The translations under genes and the position numbers were made by a program. 20,745 bases of DNA from assembly GCA_051453625.1 (NCBI GenBank), contig JBOZIK010000001.1, forward strand, positions 210,982,372 through 211,003,116, in the 5' to 3' direction. The notes under the pieces were generated by a model. That model ran no database searches. It saw only the letters and a list, made by a program, of their open reading frames with translations, and was not told where the DNA came from. This document shows positions 1-8,797 of this stretch, piece by piece. The stretch comes from Welwitschia mirabilis. Taxonomy: Eukaryota; Gnetophyta; Gnetopsida; Welwitschiales. The first letter of the stretch is position 1, and the number at the start of each line of letters is the position of its first letter.

Positions 1-103
1 AAAGATCTACTTAAAAGAAAACAAAAATGTATTATCCCTAATAGAGTCTTTCTTGCACAATCTATTTCCAACTTAGTAATAGAAAAAGGAATTTAAATTT
101 AAA

Positions 104-720
104 GACCCTATAGCAATAATAGTAAGTATTTCTTTAAAAGGAAATAAAAAAATTATGAAAGCCTTGATAGATATAGAAGAAATTATAAATATCATGCTTT
201 TTACATCTGAAAAAGACTTAGGTTAGAAGAAAGAATTAAAACTATACAAATCACCTTAGAATTGGTTGATACTTTAATCAAGAAACCTATCAAAATCATT
301 AAAAACTTAGACATCCAAATATAAGAATCATATTACCTCATATGCATAGTTATAATTAAAGTTGAACATGATGGAAGTTATCCATTACTTTTAAAAAGAG
401 CCTTTTTTGCAATTGCCCACTGCATCATAAACGCACAAACTAGATTGATGAAATATTACATAGGTAATAAGAAGTACACTATTAGAGTTTTTAATGCTAC
501 TAAGAAAGATATGGGAGATGAGGAAAACTTAGATAAAAAAGTTAAATCAACTTTATTTATACAACATCATCTAGTTAAAGAGAGATTGAGAATGCTATAA
601 GAGTTAACTTTGCATAATGATCCAACAAAAATAAATAGCTTTGATTATGAGGATGAAGAAGTAAATTTTTTTAATAATAAAAAGATCCAACATGTAAAAT
701 TTAAGCATAAAATTATTTTA
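104..720 (+). pseudogene. Ty3/gypsy retrotransposon aspartic protease region, decayed
   Basis: This is a relic of the pol protease, which cuts the Gag-Pol polyprotein inside retrotransposon particles. In the frame starting at 104 the segment ALIDIEEIINIM (161-196) matches the plant gypsy pattern ALIDTGASINIM. The catalytic Asp survives, but the Thr and Gly of the D-T-G active site have become Ile and Glu through one C-to-T and one G-to-A change. A one-base loss near 222-231 moves the reading into the frame of 232. From 361 that frame reads VEHDGSYPLLLKRAFF, corresponding to the gypsy motif YPLLLGRPWL, and later KSTLFIQHHLVKER (544-585). In-frame stops at about 322 and 598 are TAA where CAA is likely. 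The 5' side (gag) lies outside the window. The element type is confident, the clade is not. Confidence 0.8.
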
Positions 721-1069
721 TAAGCACTATTATCCACTCCAGTCATCTAGATAATAATCATGGACAATAGTCAAAAAAAGGAAAATTCAACAAAAGAACA
801 ATAAGAACAATGAAAAGAAAAGAAGATATAGTTACTGATAAGAAAAGTATAAAAAGCACTCAACATAGTAATGACAAAGACAATAGTAAGGAGAGGAGTA
901 ATAATGAATAACCTATAGAATTTTAACCAAACTTGATAAAAAATAGACCTATGTTTTACAATATGGAAATCTAACTCAAAGAGTCTATCCATATTTATCC
1001 ATCCCATTCTCTTAAAAATACTTAAAGTAACATCTTTTCCTATTCTATCAAGTCCACTTTAGCTTATGC
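721..1069 (+). other. Decayed post-protease linker of the gypsy relic
   Basis: The sequence is A-rich and would encode Lys-, Asn- and Gln-rich peptides, as is common between protease and reverse transcriptase in plant gypsy elements. In the frame of 912 the stretch to the gap edge is interrupted only by three TAA codons, each one transition from CAA. It reads PNLIKNRPMFYNMEI and then LKESIHIYPSHSLKNT. No reverse transcriptase motif (such as an LP-PF-L or YxDD box) can be seen before the gap at 1070-1169. An open frame on the minus strand at 771-1007 has no recognisable domain and is probably chance. Confidence 0.4.
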
Positions 1070-1170
1070 NNNNNNNNNNNNNNNNNNNNNNNNNNNNNNN
1101 NNNNNNNNNNNNNNNNNNNNNNNNNNNNNNNNNNNNNNNNNNNNNNNNNNNNNNNNNNNNNNNNNNNNNA

Positions 1171-1593
1171 TGCCTCTATGATAACTCTTTTCAAAAGTAT
1201 GACTTGGGATATCTTGGACTTCTAAATTTTAGAAAACCTTATCTTTCTAATAATCCATACTTAGAGTTGAGACTTAGAGAATTTCTTAAGTATATTAACT
1301 CTATCTTTATCATTCATCCTAATAAGCTTTCTCCAAATTTTTTAATTCCTTGTAGTACCATTAATTTCTTTCGTCCTCAATATCAATCTTTAGATGAAAT
1401 CTATATTTCAAATTCTTTATACCATGTGTTTGATAAAAGATTATTCTTCCATGAACTATATAATATTTTTATCTTTCATGTTGCAAGTAAATTCGGTGAA
1501 GTCGAAATATTACCTTATCATGCATGTGTGCCCTTTATGTCTTATCAATTGGTCTCTATTTGGTTTGGTACTTATTTTTCCAAGAAAGTATAA
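1171..1593 (+). CDS. Unrecognised open reading frame, 5' end lost in a gap
   Basis: The frame is open for 140 codons from the right edge of the N-run (1070-1169) to a TAA at 1591-1593. I do not recognise the product. It begins CLYDNSFQKYDLGYLG, is rich in Phe, Tyr, Leu and Ile, and ends WFGTYFSKKV. It contains an acidic-aromatic stretch HVASKFGEVEILPYHA. I see no catalytic motif, signal peptide or clear transmembrane helix. It is the longest stop-free run in the window outside N-runs, and it keeps four CAA, one TGG and several CpG-containing codons, whereas neighbouring relics have lost such codons to stops. The only in-frame ATG before it would lie across the gap edge, so the true start is unknown. 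It may be a late ORF of the gypsy element upstream, a captured gene fragment, or an exon. Confidence 0.35.
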   Translation, partial: CLYDNSFQKYDLGYLGLLNFRKPYLSNNPYLELRLREFLKYINSIFIIHPNKLSPNFLIPCSTINFFRPQYQSLDEIYISNSLYHVFDKRLFFHELYNIFIFHVASKFGEVEILPYHACVPFMSYQLVSIWFGTYFSKKV

Positions 1594-2393
1594 CAACTTA
1601 GGATCATAGCCTTAGGAAAATAAAACATTTCATTTTCTTTCTTTCAAATAANNNNNNNNNNNNNNNNNNNNNNNNNNNNNNNNNNNNNNNNNNNNNNNNN
1701 NNNNNNNNNNNNNNNNNNNNNNNNNNNNNNNNNNNNNNNNNNNNNNNNNNNATTTTCTTTCTTTCAAATAACATTGAATAGGATTTAGGATCTAAATAAA
1801 ACTTGGTTTTTAAGTTTGCTTTAGTAATTTCTTTTGATTTTATGTTAACATGTTTTTGTTCTTAGCTTTTGTTTTTATTTTTAAACAATAAGTTAACCTT
1901 TGAATGGTTAGGTCCTTATCTTTAGAAAAATTACATTCTAATGGCTCAATTGATATTTTCAAGTTAAACACTAGGGAAACTCAAAAAATGAATAAACATT
2001 AAAAATCCATAGGTTATCAAATATTGAACATGATAGAAGCACTTATTTTAAAAGTCCTTATACAATTATCTGATTCTTTCTTAGTTGATTCTTTTGGTGG
2101 ACATCATGTTATCACTTGAACATCTTTAACTTAACTTATCTTTTACTTTATAAAGTTACCAGAACTAGTGATCTTCACTTAGGTATTTCAAAGTGATAAC
2201 ATTGGATGCACCAAATCTTAAGACATTTGTACATCTGTAAACTTCATTTTAAGAAAGATGCTTTGGGTTTTTTATATTCTCTCTCAATGGTATAAGTATT
2301 TAGCTATTTGGAGCTGTTCTTCCTTGTTTTTCATTTCATTTCTTTACCTTTGACTTTGTGAGAGTGTGGTTATGTGGGATTTGTTTTTATTTG
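1594..2393. other. Noncoding AT-rich stretch, nothing recognised
   Basis: Apart from the gap at 1652-1751 and its 20-bp flanking repeat, this stretch has no protein similarity I can detect on either strand. Stops are frequent in all frames. T-rich tracts at 1790-1900 would fit an intron or the noncoding tail of a retroelement, but nothing decides between these. Confidence 0.4.
1632..1771. repeat. 20-bp direct repeat around a 100-N gap
   Basis: The 20 bases at 1632-1651 recur exactly at 1752-1771, on the two edges of the N-run 1652-1751. The left copy ends at the gap and the right copy begins at it, so the two contig ends probably overlap and the gap may have no real length. Confidence 0.8.
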
Positions 2394-2411
2394 AGTGTGT
2401 GTATGTGTGTA

Positions 2412-2474
<63 letters not shown>
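2394..2474 (+). repeat. Compound microsatellite (TG)n-(GA)n
   Basis: Impure TG/TATG repeats run from about 2394 to 2427 and switch directly to 24 uninterrupted GA units at 2427-2474. The overlapping open frames on both strands here are low-complexity artefacts (Cys-Val, Glu-Arg, Ser-Leu or Thr-His dipeptides). GA tracts are purine-rich on one strand and can form triplex structures, and this one should be length-polymorphic. Confidence 0.97.
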
Positions 2475-2478
<4 letters not shown>

Positions 2479-2648
2479 TTATCAATATCTATTTTTTCTG
2501 TGACAAAAAAATAGTCAATATGATTTCCTATTGCACTAGGATAGATTTTCTTGAAAAGGACTTTTGGCAGTGTTGGTAGCTGTTGGAACTCCACTAAGAG
2601 GTTATTTAGCCATGCTTCGCAAGTTCTTATGTTTCTAACTATGGTTGT

Positions 2649-3522
2649 ACTCCCGTCATCATGGAAAAATAATTATCATTTTAAGGCTATAAGATCAGTG
2701 GTATTCCTGATGTCATTAAAGGTGTTGCTTATTTTCTAGACTTGTTGAGCTTATAGTATTCCCACATGATCATTTCATTTTTGAGTATTTGGGTTTGTCT
2801 TGGGGTGTGAGTAGGTGAGTTTATTTTTGAGTAGCTTTTGATCTTATTGTTCATTGATTAAAACANNNNNNNNNNNNNNNNNNNNNNNNNNNNNNNNNNN
2901 NNNNNNNNNNNNNNNNNNNNNNNNNNNNNNNNNNNNNNNNNNNNNNNNNNNNNNNNNNNNNNNNNNNNNNNNNNNNNNNNNNNNNNNNNNNNNNNNNNNN
3001 NNNNNNNNNNNNNNNNNNNNNNNNNNNNNNNNNNNNNNNNNNNNNNNNNNNNNNNNNNNNNNNNNNNNNNNNNNNNNNNNNNNNNNNNNNNNNNNNNNNN
3101 NNNNNNNNNNNNNNNNNNNNNNNNNNNNNNNNNNNNNNNNNNNNNNNNNNNNNNNNNNNNNNNNNNNNNNNNNNNNNNNNNNNNNNNNNNNNNNNNNNNN
3201 NNNNNNNNNNNNNNNNNNNNNNNNNNNNNNNNNNNNNNNNNNNNNNNNNNNNNNNNNNNNNNNNNNNNNNNNNNNNNNNNNNNNNNNNNNNNNNNNNNNN
3301 NNACACTCCCCTCATCATGGAAAAATAATTACCATTTTGAGGCTATAAGATCAGTGGTATTCCTGATGTCATTAAAGGCATTGCTTATTTCCTAGACTTA
3401 TTGAGCTTATAGTATTCCCACATGATCATTTCATTTTTGAGTATTTGGGTTTGTCTTGGAGTGTGAGTAGGTGAGTTTATTTTGGAGTAGCTTTTGATCT
3501 TATTGTTCATTGATTAAAACAT
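2649..3522. repeat. 217-bp duplication around a 437-N gap
   Basis: 2649-2865 and 3305-3522 are the same sequence with about ten differences, mostly transitions plus one single-base indel. The left copy stops at the gap (2866-3302) while the right copy begins within two bases of it and continues into unique sequence. Overlapping, unmerged contig ends explain this better than a true tandem duplication. The copies have no coding signal. Confidence 0.85.
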
Positions 3523-3739
3523 TAGTTACTTGGCATCATCATAATCACTTCCTATGTAAGTGGTACTTTATGAAGTTTTTGCATTATGTCATGCATTATT
3601 AATTAGGTGATTTTATGATTTCTTTCATGGGGGTTTACTAGGTTTGAATTTAATATAGGTACGCAATCTTGTTTATGTTTATAGTTGTTCATTTTATTTT
3701 ATTCTTCTTAGTTGTTTTATTTAGTATTTCAAAGTCATT
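3523..3739. other. Noncoding stretch between two gap duplications
   Basis: No domain is recognisable on either strand. It is T-rich with frequent stops. Confidence 0.35.
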
Positions 3740-4245
3740 TTCATAGTTTTTCATCACAAATACTTAAGACTTAATTATTTAGTAGTTTTCTTGTTGATTT
3801 TCATTTTTACTTAAAGCTTTTCTTTATAGGAGTTGATTTTATTTTAGCAAATTATGTTTTTTAATTTATGATTGTAATTCTTTTCATATATTCTTTTAGT
3901 ATCCTTTTAGGTTTAGTTCTCTAATCTTTTTTTTTTTTTTTTNNNNNNNNNNNNNNNNNNNNNNNNNNNNNNNNNNNNNNNNNNNNNNNNNNNNNNNNNN
4001 NNNNNNNNNNNNNNNNNNNNNNNNNNNNNNNNNNNNNNNNNNTTCCATAGTTTTTCATCACAAATACTTAAGACTTAATCATTTCGTATTTTTCTTGTTG
4101 ATTTTCATTTTTACTTATAATTTTTATTTATAGGAGTTGATTTTATTTTATCAAATTGTGTTTTTTTAATTTATGATTGTAATTCTTTTCATATATTCTT
4201 TTAGTATCCTTTCAGGTTTAGTTCTATAATCTTTTTTTTTTTTTT
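3740..4245. repeat. About 203-bp duplication around a 100-N gap, breaking at poly-T
   Basis: 3740-3942 recurs at 4043-4245. The left copy ends in a run of T at the gap edge, and the right copy reads through an equivalent poly-T (4232-4245) into AGAGTTTTGATGC. A homopolymer probably stopped assembly, leaving both ends of one locus in the scaffold. Confidence 0.85.
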
Positions 4246-4730
4246 AGAGTTTTGATGCATCTAATGATTGTGAGTTTATGGTACATTTTAAAATCTTCCT
4301 CAGCTTAGTGCATTATCATTACCCTANNNNNNNNNNNNNNNNNNNNNNNNNNNNNNNNNNNNNNNNNNNNNNNNNNNNNNNNNCCTTATTCATCATGCTT
4401 CTTAGATGTTTTCCATTTTTTAGACTTTTTGATAATTTTCTGCAAGCTCCACGATACCATTTGATCTTAACTTATTCTACTAATACTTTCATTTTTTTTC
4501 TGATCCTTATTGTCCACCTTGTTGTCTAGATGACCAGGCAAGATGATGCACTGATACTTTTTGAGTATCATCCTTTTTATATTTCATCTTTATCTAACTA
4601 TTTATGATCCTTCTTTCACACAAAAACTACTACTTCAAAGCCCATTTATTTTACTTACTTATACTTAATTTGCATTTTCATATTTTTTATTTCTTACATT
4701 AATGCAACATAAGATGTATTGATTTACTTG
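4246..4730 (+). other. Unassigned sequence upstream of a polypurine tract
   Basis: A short frame at 4278-4529 runs through a 57-N gap (4327-4383) and shows only hydrophobic, low-complexity peptide. The flanks of this gap do not repeat each other, so unlike most others it may be a real missing segment. Position just before a GGGGG polypurine tract would fit the 3' end of an LTR retrotransposon, but no pol domain is visible to confirm it. Confidence 0.25.
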
Positions 4731-4741
4731 TAGGGGGAGCA
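4731..4741 (+). other. Candidate polypurine tract (TAGGGGGAGCA)
   Basis: TAGGGGGAGC is the kind of purine run that primes plus-strand synthesis directly before the 3' LTR in plant copia elements. It stands out in a sequence that otherwise has almost no G runs. I could not fix the start of the LTR that should follow, so this rests on the motif alone. Confidence 0.4.
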
Positions 4742-5650
4742 GAACATACTTTTGAGATATTTTTGAAATATTTTTTAGAAAAAATTTTGCAAATCATTTT
4801 TAAATTTTCCTGATATATATATCTATAATGCACTAGTTAGATTATGATATTCTATTATTTGACTGGTATGGATTATGAATATTGATTAGTGAATCATGTA
4901 CTTGATAGCAGAATACTACTGTAATGCTAAATTGTATGATTTTGATGGGGTATTTTAAGTACTTTTGCATGACATTTATATAAGTTTAAGTGGATTTTAA
5001 TGATTATTGAGAATCAAAAATAAAATCACAAAAATGCATAATCACTGGCACATTTGAGGGAATTTTATAAGATTTCTCATACTTCACATTATAAAGAGAA
5101 GTTAATGATCTATAAAGCCTATTTGACTTGATTAAAGAGCTTGAGAAGACTGTCATTCCCTTCATCATCTAGACGATAGTATAGATAATGCCACTTGTAC
5201 GCTGATAAGGATGCTGACTGAACCAAAAATAGAAGTTGATGTGGGACCTATCTTAATGTGGCATCTCCTCTTCATCGTTCAGATAATAGTCGAGATGATA
5301 ACTATTCTTAGTCAATGCACTAAACTTCACCTAACTTCTGTAATGTGTTATGCACTTCCTGCATGCTACTATGGTTTCTATTGTGTCTGTAAGATTTTCT
5401 ATTGTTAGGATGTTTAGTTGTAATAAATACCTCCCTCATCCTCAACTCTAATTTTTATCTTCTTTGGCACCTAAAAATCTTGTGATATAAGATTGAAGGA
5501 CAGGAGGTCCATCCATTGTCGCAGTGAAGGGTATTCCTTAGTGTTGGACTATGTATCCTCCATTTTGAGGTGTCACTGCTTTGTAATAATGACTTTGGTT
5601 TGGCAGTAATGAAAAGTTTCTTTTAGTTTTATTCATGTGCATCTACCTTA
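4742..5650 (+). repeat. Possible LTR of a copia-type element
   Basis: This noncoding block follows the candidate polypurine tract. The part from about 5160 to 5650 is less AT-rich than its surroundings and carries a palindromic motif twice. It also has TTGTAATAATGACTTTGG (5581-5598), which resembles the transcript 3' end of many plant LTRs. The TG and CA termini cannot be set with confidence and no second copy lies in the window. A 65-codon open frame at 5211-5408 has no recognisable domain. It could equally be a decayed gene 3' region. Confidence 0.3.
5161..5302 (+). repeat. Pair of palindromic motifs 110 bp apart
   Basis: TTCATCATCTAGACGATAGT (from 5161) and TTCATCGTTCAGATAATAGT (from 5271) are diverged copies of one motif. 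Their core approximates the palindrome ATCGTCTAGACGAT. The copies lie within the LTR-like block, where repeated short palindromes often sit in the U3 regulatory part. A role in binding a regulator is only inferred. Confidence 0.5.
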
Positions 5651-5730
5651 TGGTTTATATTGATTATGATTCTGTGGTAGCTTCATAGTTGATATAGATC
5701 ATAAAGGACAACCTTTGTTAAGGTTGAAAT

Positions 5731-6443
5731 CATTAGTTTAGGATTTGCATTACATTTTATTTTACATTTCATAGCTTAAGTATTACATGTTTTTCATATT
5801 CTGTTTGATGTACCTAATAGCTTAGGCTGCTTAGGATTAATGACAATTTCCTTCATTGATCTAGGTTATGTATGGCTAATCTTTATGATAAGAAGATTTA
5901 GTAGTCAAATAGGTATTGCATTTAGAATAGATTTCATTTGCATGGCATTAGTATGTTTACTTTACATTGTTATCGTGCATTGTTCTTTTCATTTTCATGA
6001 ATCTAAATGAAAAATATAAAAATATTTCATTTTAAATANNNNNNNNNNNNNNNNNNNNNNNNNNNNNNNNNNNNNNNNNNNNNNNNNNNNNNNNNNNNNN
6101 NNNNNNNNNNNNNNNNNNNNNNNNNNNNNNNNNNNNNNCATTAGTTTAGGATTTGCATTACATTTTATTTTACATTTCATAGCTAAAGTATTACATGTTT
6201 TTCATATTCTGTTTGATGTACCTAATAGCTTAGGCTGCTTAAGATTAGTGACAATTTTCTTAATTAATCTAGGTTATGTATGGCTAATCTTTGTGATAAG
6301 AAGATTTAGTAGTCAAATAGGTATTTCATTTAGAATAGAGATCACTTGCACTACATTAGTATGTTTACTTTACATTGTTATCGTGCATTGTTCTTTTCAT
6401 TTTCATGAATCTAAATGAAAAATACAAAAATATTTCATTTTAA
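5731..6443. repeat. About 305-bp duplication around a 100-N gap
   Basis: 5731-6038 recurs at 6139-6443. The left copy ends at the gap (6039-6138) and the right copy starts exactly at its other edge, then continues into unique sequence. Differences are scattered substitutions. No coding signal is present in either copy. Confidence 0.88.
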
Positions 6444-6599
6444 TTCAATTTTTTTCTTTCTCGTCTATTGCCCTCAATGGATTACGACATTTGGGTTAAC
6501 TCCCATCTATACTAGCATGCATATTATACAAATATTTGTGATTGATAGGATTTCCTTAAAGATGTAACAATTGGATAAATACACACTGCAATAAGTATG

Positions 6600-6815
6600 C
6601 ACTCTTCAAATCTATCTTAATAAAAATAGATGCATCCCTTAAGTAATCTAAATATTATCCATGGAATGCATAGGATAGTAATATCTTATTATTATCTTTT
6701 TTTATTAATGACTATTAAATCAAAACACATGTACAACTCTTTGTTGTTTTTCTTTAAATTTAGTACTACTAGATCAGAACATGGTAATATACATATCTTA
6801 ATCAACTCCTTTTGT
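6600..6815 (-). pseudogene. Ty3/gypsy reverse transcriptase, N-terminal part, decayed
   Basis: Reverse transcriptase copies the element RNA into DNA. Reading the minus strand from 6815, the frame gives LPCSDLVVLNLKKNNKELYM then CFDLIVINK, matching the gypsy pattern SPC..PVLLV.KKDG.WRMCVD.RAINK. After a frameshift it reads YLDYLRDASIFIKIDLKSAY (ends near 6602), matching the LD-L--A-IFSKIDL-SGY block. The palm YxDD box and everything downstream (RNase H, integrase) are missing, because similarity stops at about 6590. The order with the protease and gag to the right shows one minus-strand element. Confidence 0.8.
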
Positions 6816-7129
6816 AAAAAGTCCTATACTTATCTACTTATTTTTTCCTTTTTCATGCAGTTCCATTCTATATGATGATTTATTTGAAAGTGAAACATCA
6901 TGAACTATGTCTATCTAATGATTTATACTTCTAATAGATGGAAAACTAAAAGATAAATCAATTAAAAATATATCTATAATATATTTCAAGACATCTTTAT
7001 CTTTAATGGGTACCATTGCAACCACTATTTTGAAGGCATCTTTAATACCACTTCCATGTTGTAGTATTTTTCTTTTAGTTAATTTATTACCTCCTTTCTT
7101 TCCAAGAATAATATGCCTACCTTATGTTC

Positions 7130-7480
7130 TAAAATCTACTCTAGATTTAGTAAAAGATCATATTTATTTTCATTCTTATTGATTATAATGCAAGTATTTA
7201 TCTCCTCATTATACATGCACCCGATATCATATTTCCATTGTTAACCCAATAATAGATGATAATCATTCATAACATCATAATGAATTTGATTATGAAAGTT
7301 ACTAATTTTAAATTTAATCAAATACTATTCTATAACATGGTATCCATTCTATGACTAAGAGAGTTAATATAATGTTCGATGTGATATGGTATTTAATTTT
7401 AACTATTCCTCCATATCACTAAAAAGCAAGTTTTTGGTTCTTTGATGATTAATTATTACCTTGCATACCTTGTTCTTATG
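7130..7480 (-). pseudogene. Ty3/gypsy aspartic protease, decayed
   Basis: On the minus strand the region from 7478 reads KNKVCKVIINHQRTKNLLFS, which fits the gypsy protease pattern in which I-I-D-S-G-S carries the catalytic Asp. Here that Asp codon GAT has become AAT (Asn), so the enzyme is dead. Further on, YHLLLG (7244-7261) followed by QWKYD corresponds to HLLLGRPWQYD, a hallmark of this protease subclass. Stops and at least one frameshift separate the blocks. It differs from the protease at 104-720, so the window holds two different gypsy lineages. Confidence 0.8.
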
Positions 7481-7720
7481 CTTACATCTAGTTATAAATA
7501 TTTGTCTCTAAGGCTTGTTTATAGTTTCTTCATCTTACATTAGATTACTTCTAGTAATCGTATTTTCTCATTTCTTATTAGCAAGTTTTTTTATTTATTC
7601 TTCTCAGACAACCCTCTCATCTTAACATGCTTAAAGATAATAGTTACATCTATATTATTCTTATCTAATTAGAATTTATAATAACTATTTTTTGTCTAAT
7701 GGTATTTGTAGTAGAATCCT
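7481..7720 (-). pseudogene. Gag tail with possible eroded CCHC zinc knuckle
   Basis: The minus strand at about 7714-7670 reads GFYYKYH, a stop, then TKNSYYKF. This fits the spacing of a nucleocapsid knuckle C-x2-C-x4-H-x4-C if the Cys and His codons have mutated (TGC to TAC, for example). The position between the gag core and the protease is right for a knuckle. All metal ligands would be lost, so the reading is tentative. Confidence 0.3.
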
Positions 7721-8510
7721 AATAAATTACCTTCCCTACCTCTTCCTATGTAGCTATCCCCTTTGTCTTTTTTTCCCTTATTCACCTTTGTATAACAATT
7801 CTTGCTTTACCATTCCTCCTTTTTAATGACCCCTTATTTGTGATTCCTTTCCTTTGAATATTTCCCTATTAGAGTTATTCTTTTGTTGTAACGTCTCTTC
7901 TATTTATACTAGCTAGTATGTTTTCTTCATGGTTCTGGGAGTAATAATGAAAATCTCATCTTGAATTAAAAAATATTACACCAATAATATATTTAGTTAC
8001 CTCTTCTATGATAAAATCACAATGTTTTACTTATATGGTAAGTCTGTAAAACTCCTTCATGTACTTTTCTATAGACTTTTCTCCTTACTAAAGTATCAAC
8101 ATCTTTTTAATTGTCTCTACCTTATGTAAAAGTGAGATGAACTAGTCCTAAAAACTTTACTTCATGTGGGCCCATGAGGTTGAAAGATCTCGATCTTAAT
8201 GACCCTTCAAAATATGCTTCCAACAACTTATCATAGCTTCTCACAAGTGAGTTAAAGTAATTATTACCTTCTTTCTTTAGCAATATTCTCTATCTTAAAG
8301 TATTTTCCCATGCCTCATATCCAATTTCAAATCTTTTCTACTTTTAAGCTTCCTTTAAACAATGTCAATCTCATTAGGTTATTCTATCTCATATTCATTA
8401 AAGATTTTAAAAATGGATTATTATCTTCCTATATAATTAANNNNNNNNNNTATTCTATCTCATGTCATTAAAGATTTTGAAAATAGGTTCTTCTCTTCCT
8501 CTACAATTAA
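7721..8510 (-). pseudogene. Ty3/gypsy gag (retrotransposon gag domain), decayed
   Basis: Gag builds the retrotransposon particle. On the minus strand from about 8088 the frame reads EKSIEKYMKEFYRLTI, a stop, then VKHCDFIIEEVTKYIIGV. This closely follows the plant gypsy gag pattern G-SV-EY---FY-L--R----E----ARYI-GL. Both stops in this stretch sit where CAA or a similar codon is expected. The upstream part (8150-8440) shows weaker matches, including KLYDKLLEAYF. A Lys/Arg-rich tail follows (7720-7880), typical before the zinc knuckle. A 10-N gap with flanking repeat (8380-8510) lies near the gag start. Order and strand agree with the primer binding site at 8781-8792 and the protease at 7130-7480. 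Confidence 0.78.
8380..8510. repeat. About 60-bp duplication around a 10-N gap
   Basis: 8380-8440 recurs at 8451-8510 across the N-run 8441-8450, with several substitutions and a two-base indel. The same edge-to-edge geometry as at the larger gaps points to an unmerged contig overlap inside gag. Confidence 0.8.
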
Positions 8511-8780
8511 GTCTTCATGAATAACAGTATTCTTTTGTGGTTTATACAACTTAAGTTTTTCTTCTTTCTACTTTTTACCCTCTTCTAAAATTGGCTCTGT
8601 ATGTGTACATGTATAGTCAACATGTAACTTCATCACTAATGCTTTCATCATCTTTGAATATCTTCACCAATGATTCTTACCTTACAAGTCACTTGTACAA
8701 GTAGGTAATATTTTTACTTCTTTGGTAGCATCCTCTCTAAATCTAAAGTTAATACCTATATCCACACAAACCCAAAACTT
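8511..8780 (-). other. Untranslated leader between primer site and gag of the minus-strand gypsy element
   Basis: By position this is the 5' leader of the element. No coding similarity is visible. Stops occur in all minus-strand frames. Confidence 0.4.
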
Positions 8781-8792
8781 GTTTTGATACTA
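8781..8792 (-). other. tRNA-Met-type primer binding site
   Basis: The minus strand reads TAGTATCAAAAC. The usual plant site complementary to the 3' end of initiator tRNA-Met is TGGTATCAGAGC, and the three differences are all G to A. It sits five bases downstream of a TCTACA that fits an LTR 3' end, and upstream of gag in the right orientation. Confidence 0.7.
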
Positions 8793-8797
8793 AATGG

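Noticed and set aside
771-1007. 78-codon open frame on the minus strand
   Set aside because: It is antisense to the A-rich gypsy linker. It is hydrophobic and low in complexity, with no recognisable domain.
2358-2594. Overlapping open frames on both strands with Glu-Arg, Ser-Leu and Thr-His repeats
   Set aside because: They are direct translations of the TG/GA microsatellite, which lacks stops in several frames.
2851-3348. Open frames of 155-164 codons on both strands
   Set aside because: They consist almost entirely of Ns from the 2866-3302 gap.
6630-6875. 81-codon plus-strand open frame
   Set aside because: It lies antisense to the gypsy reverse transcriptase relic, whose conserved motifs are on the minus strand.
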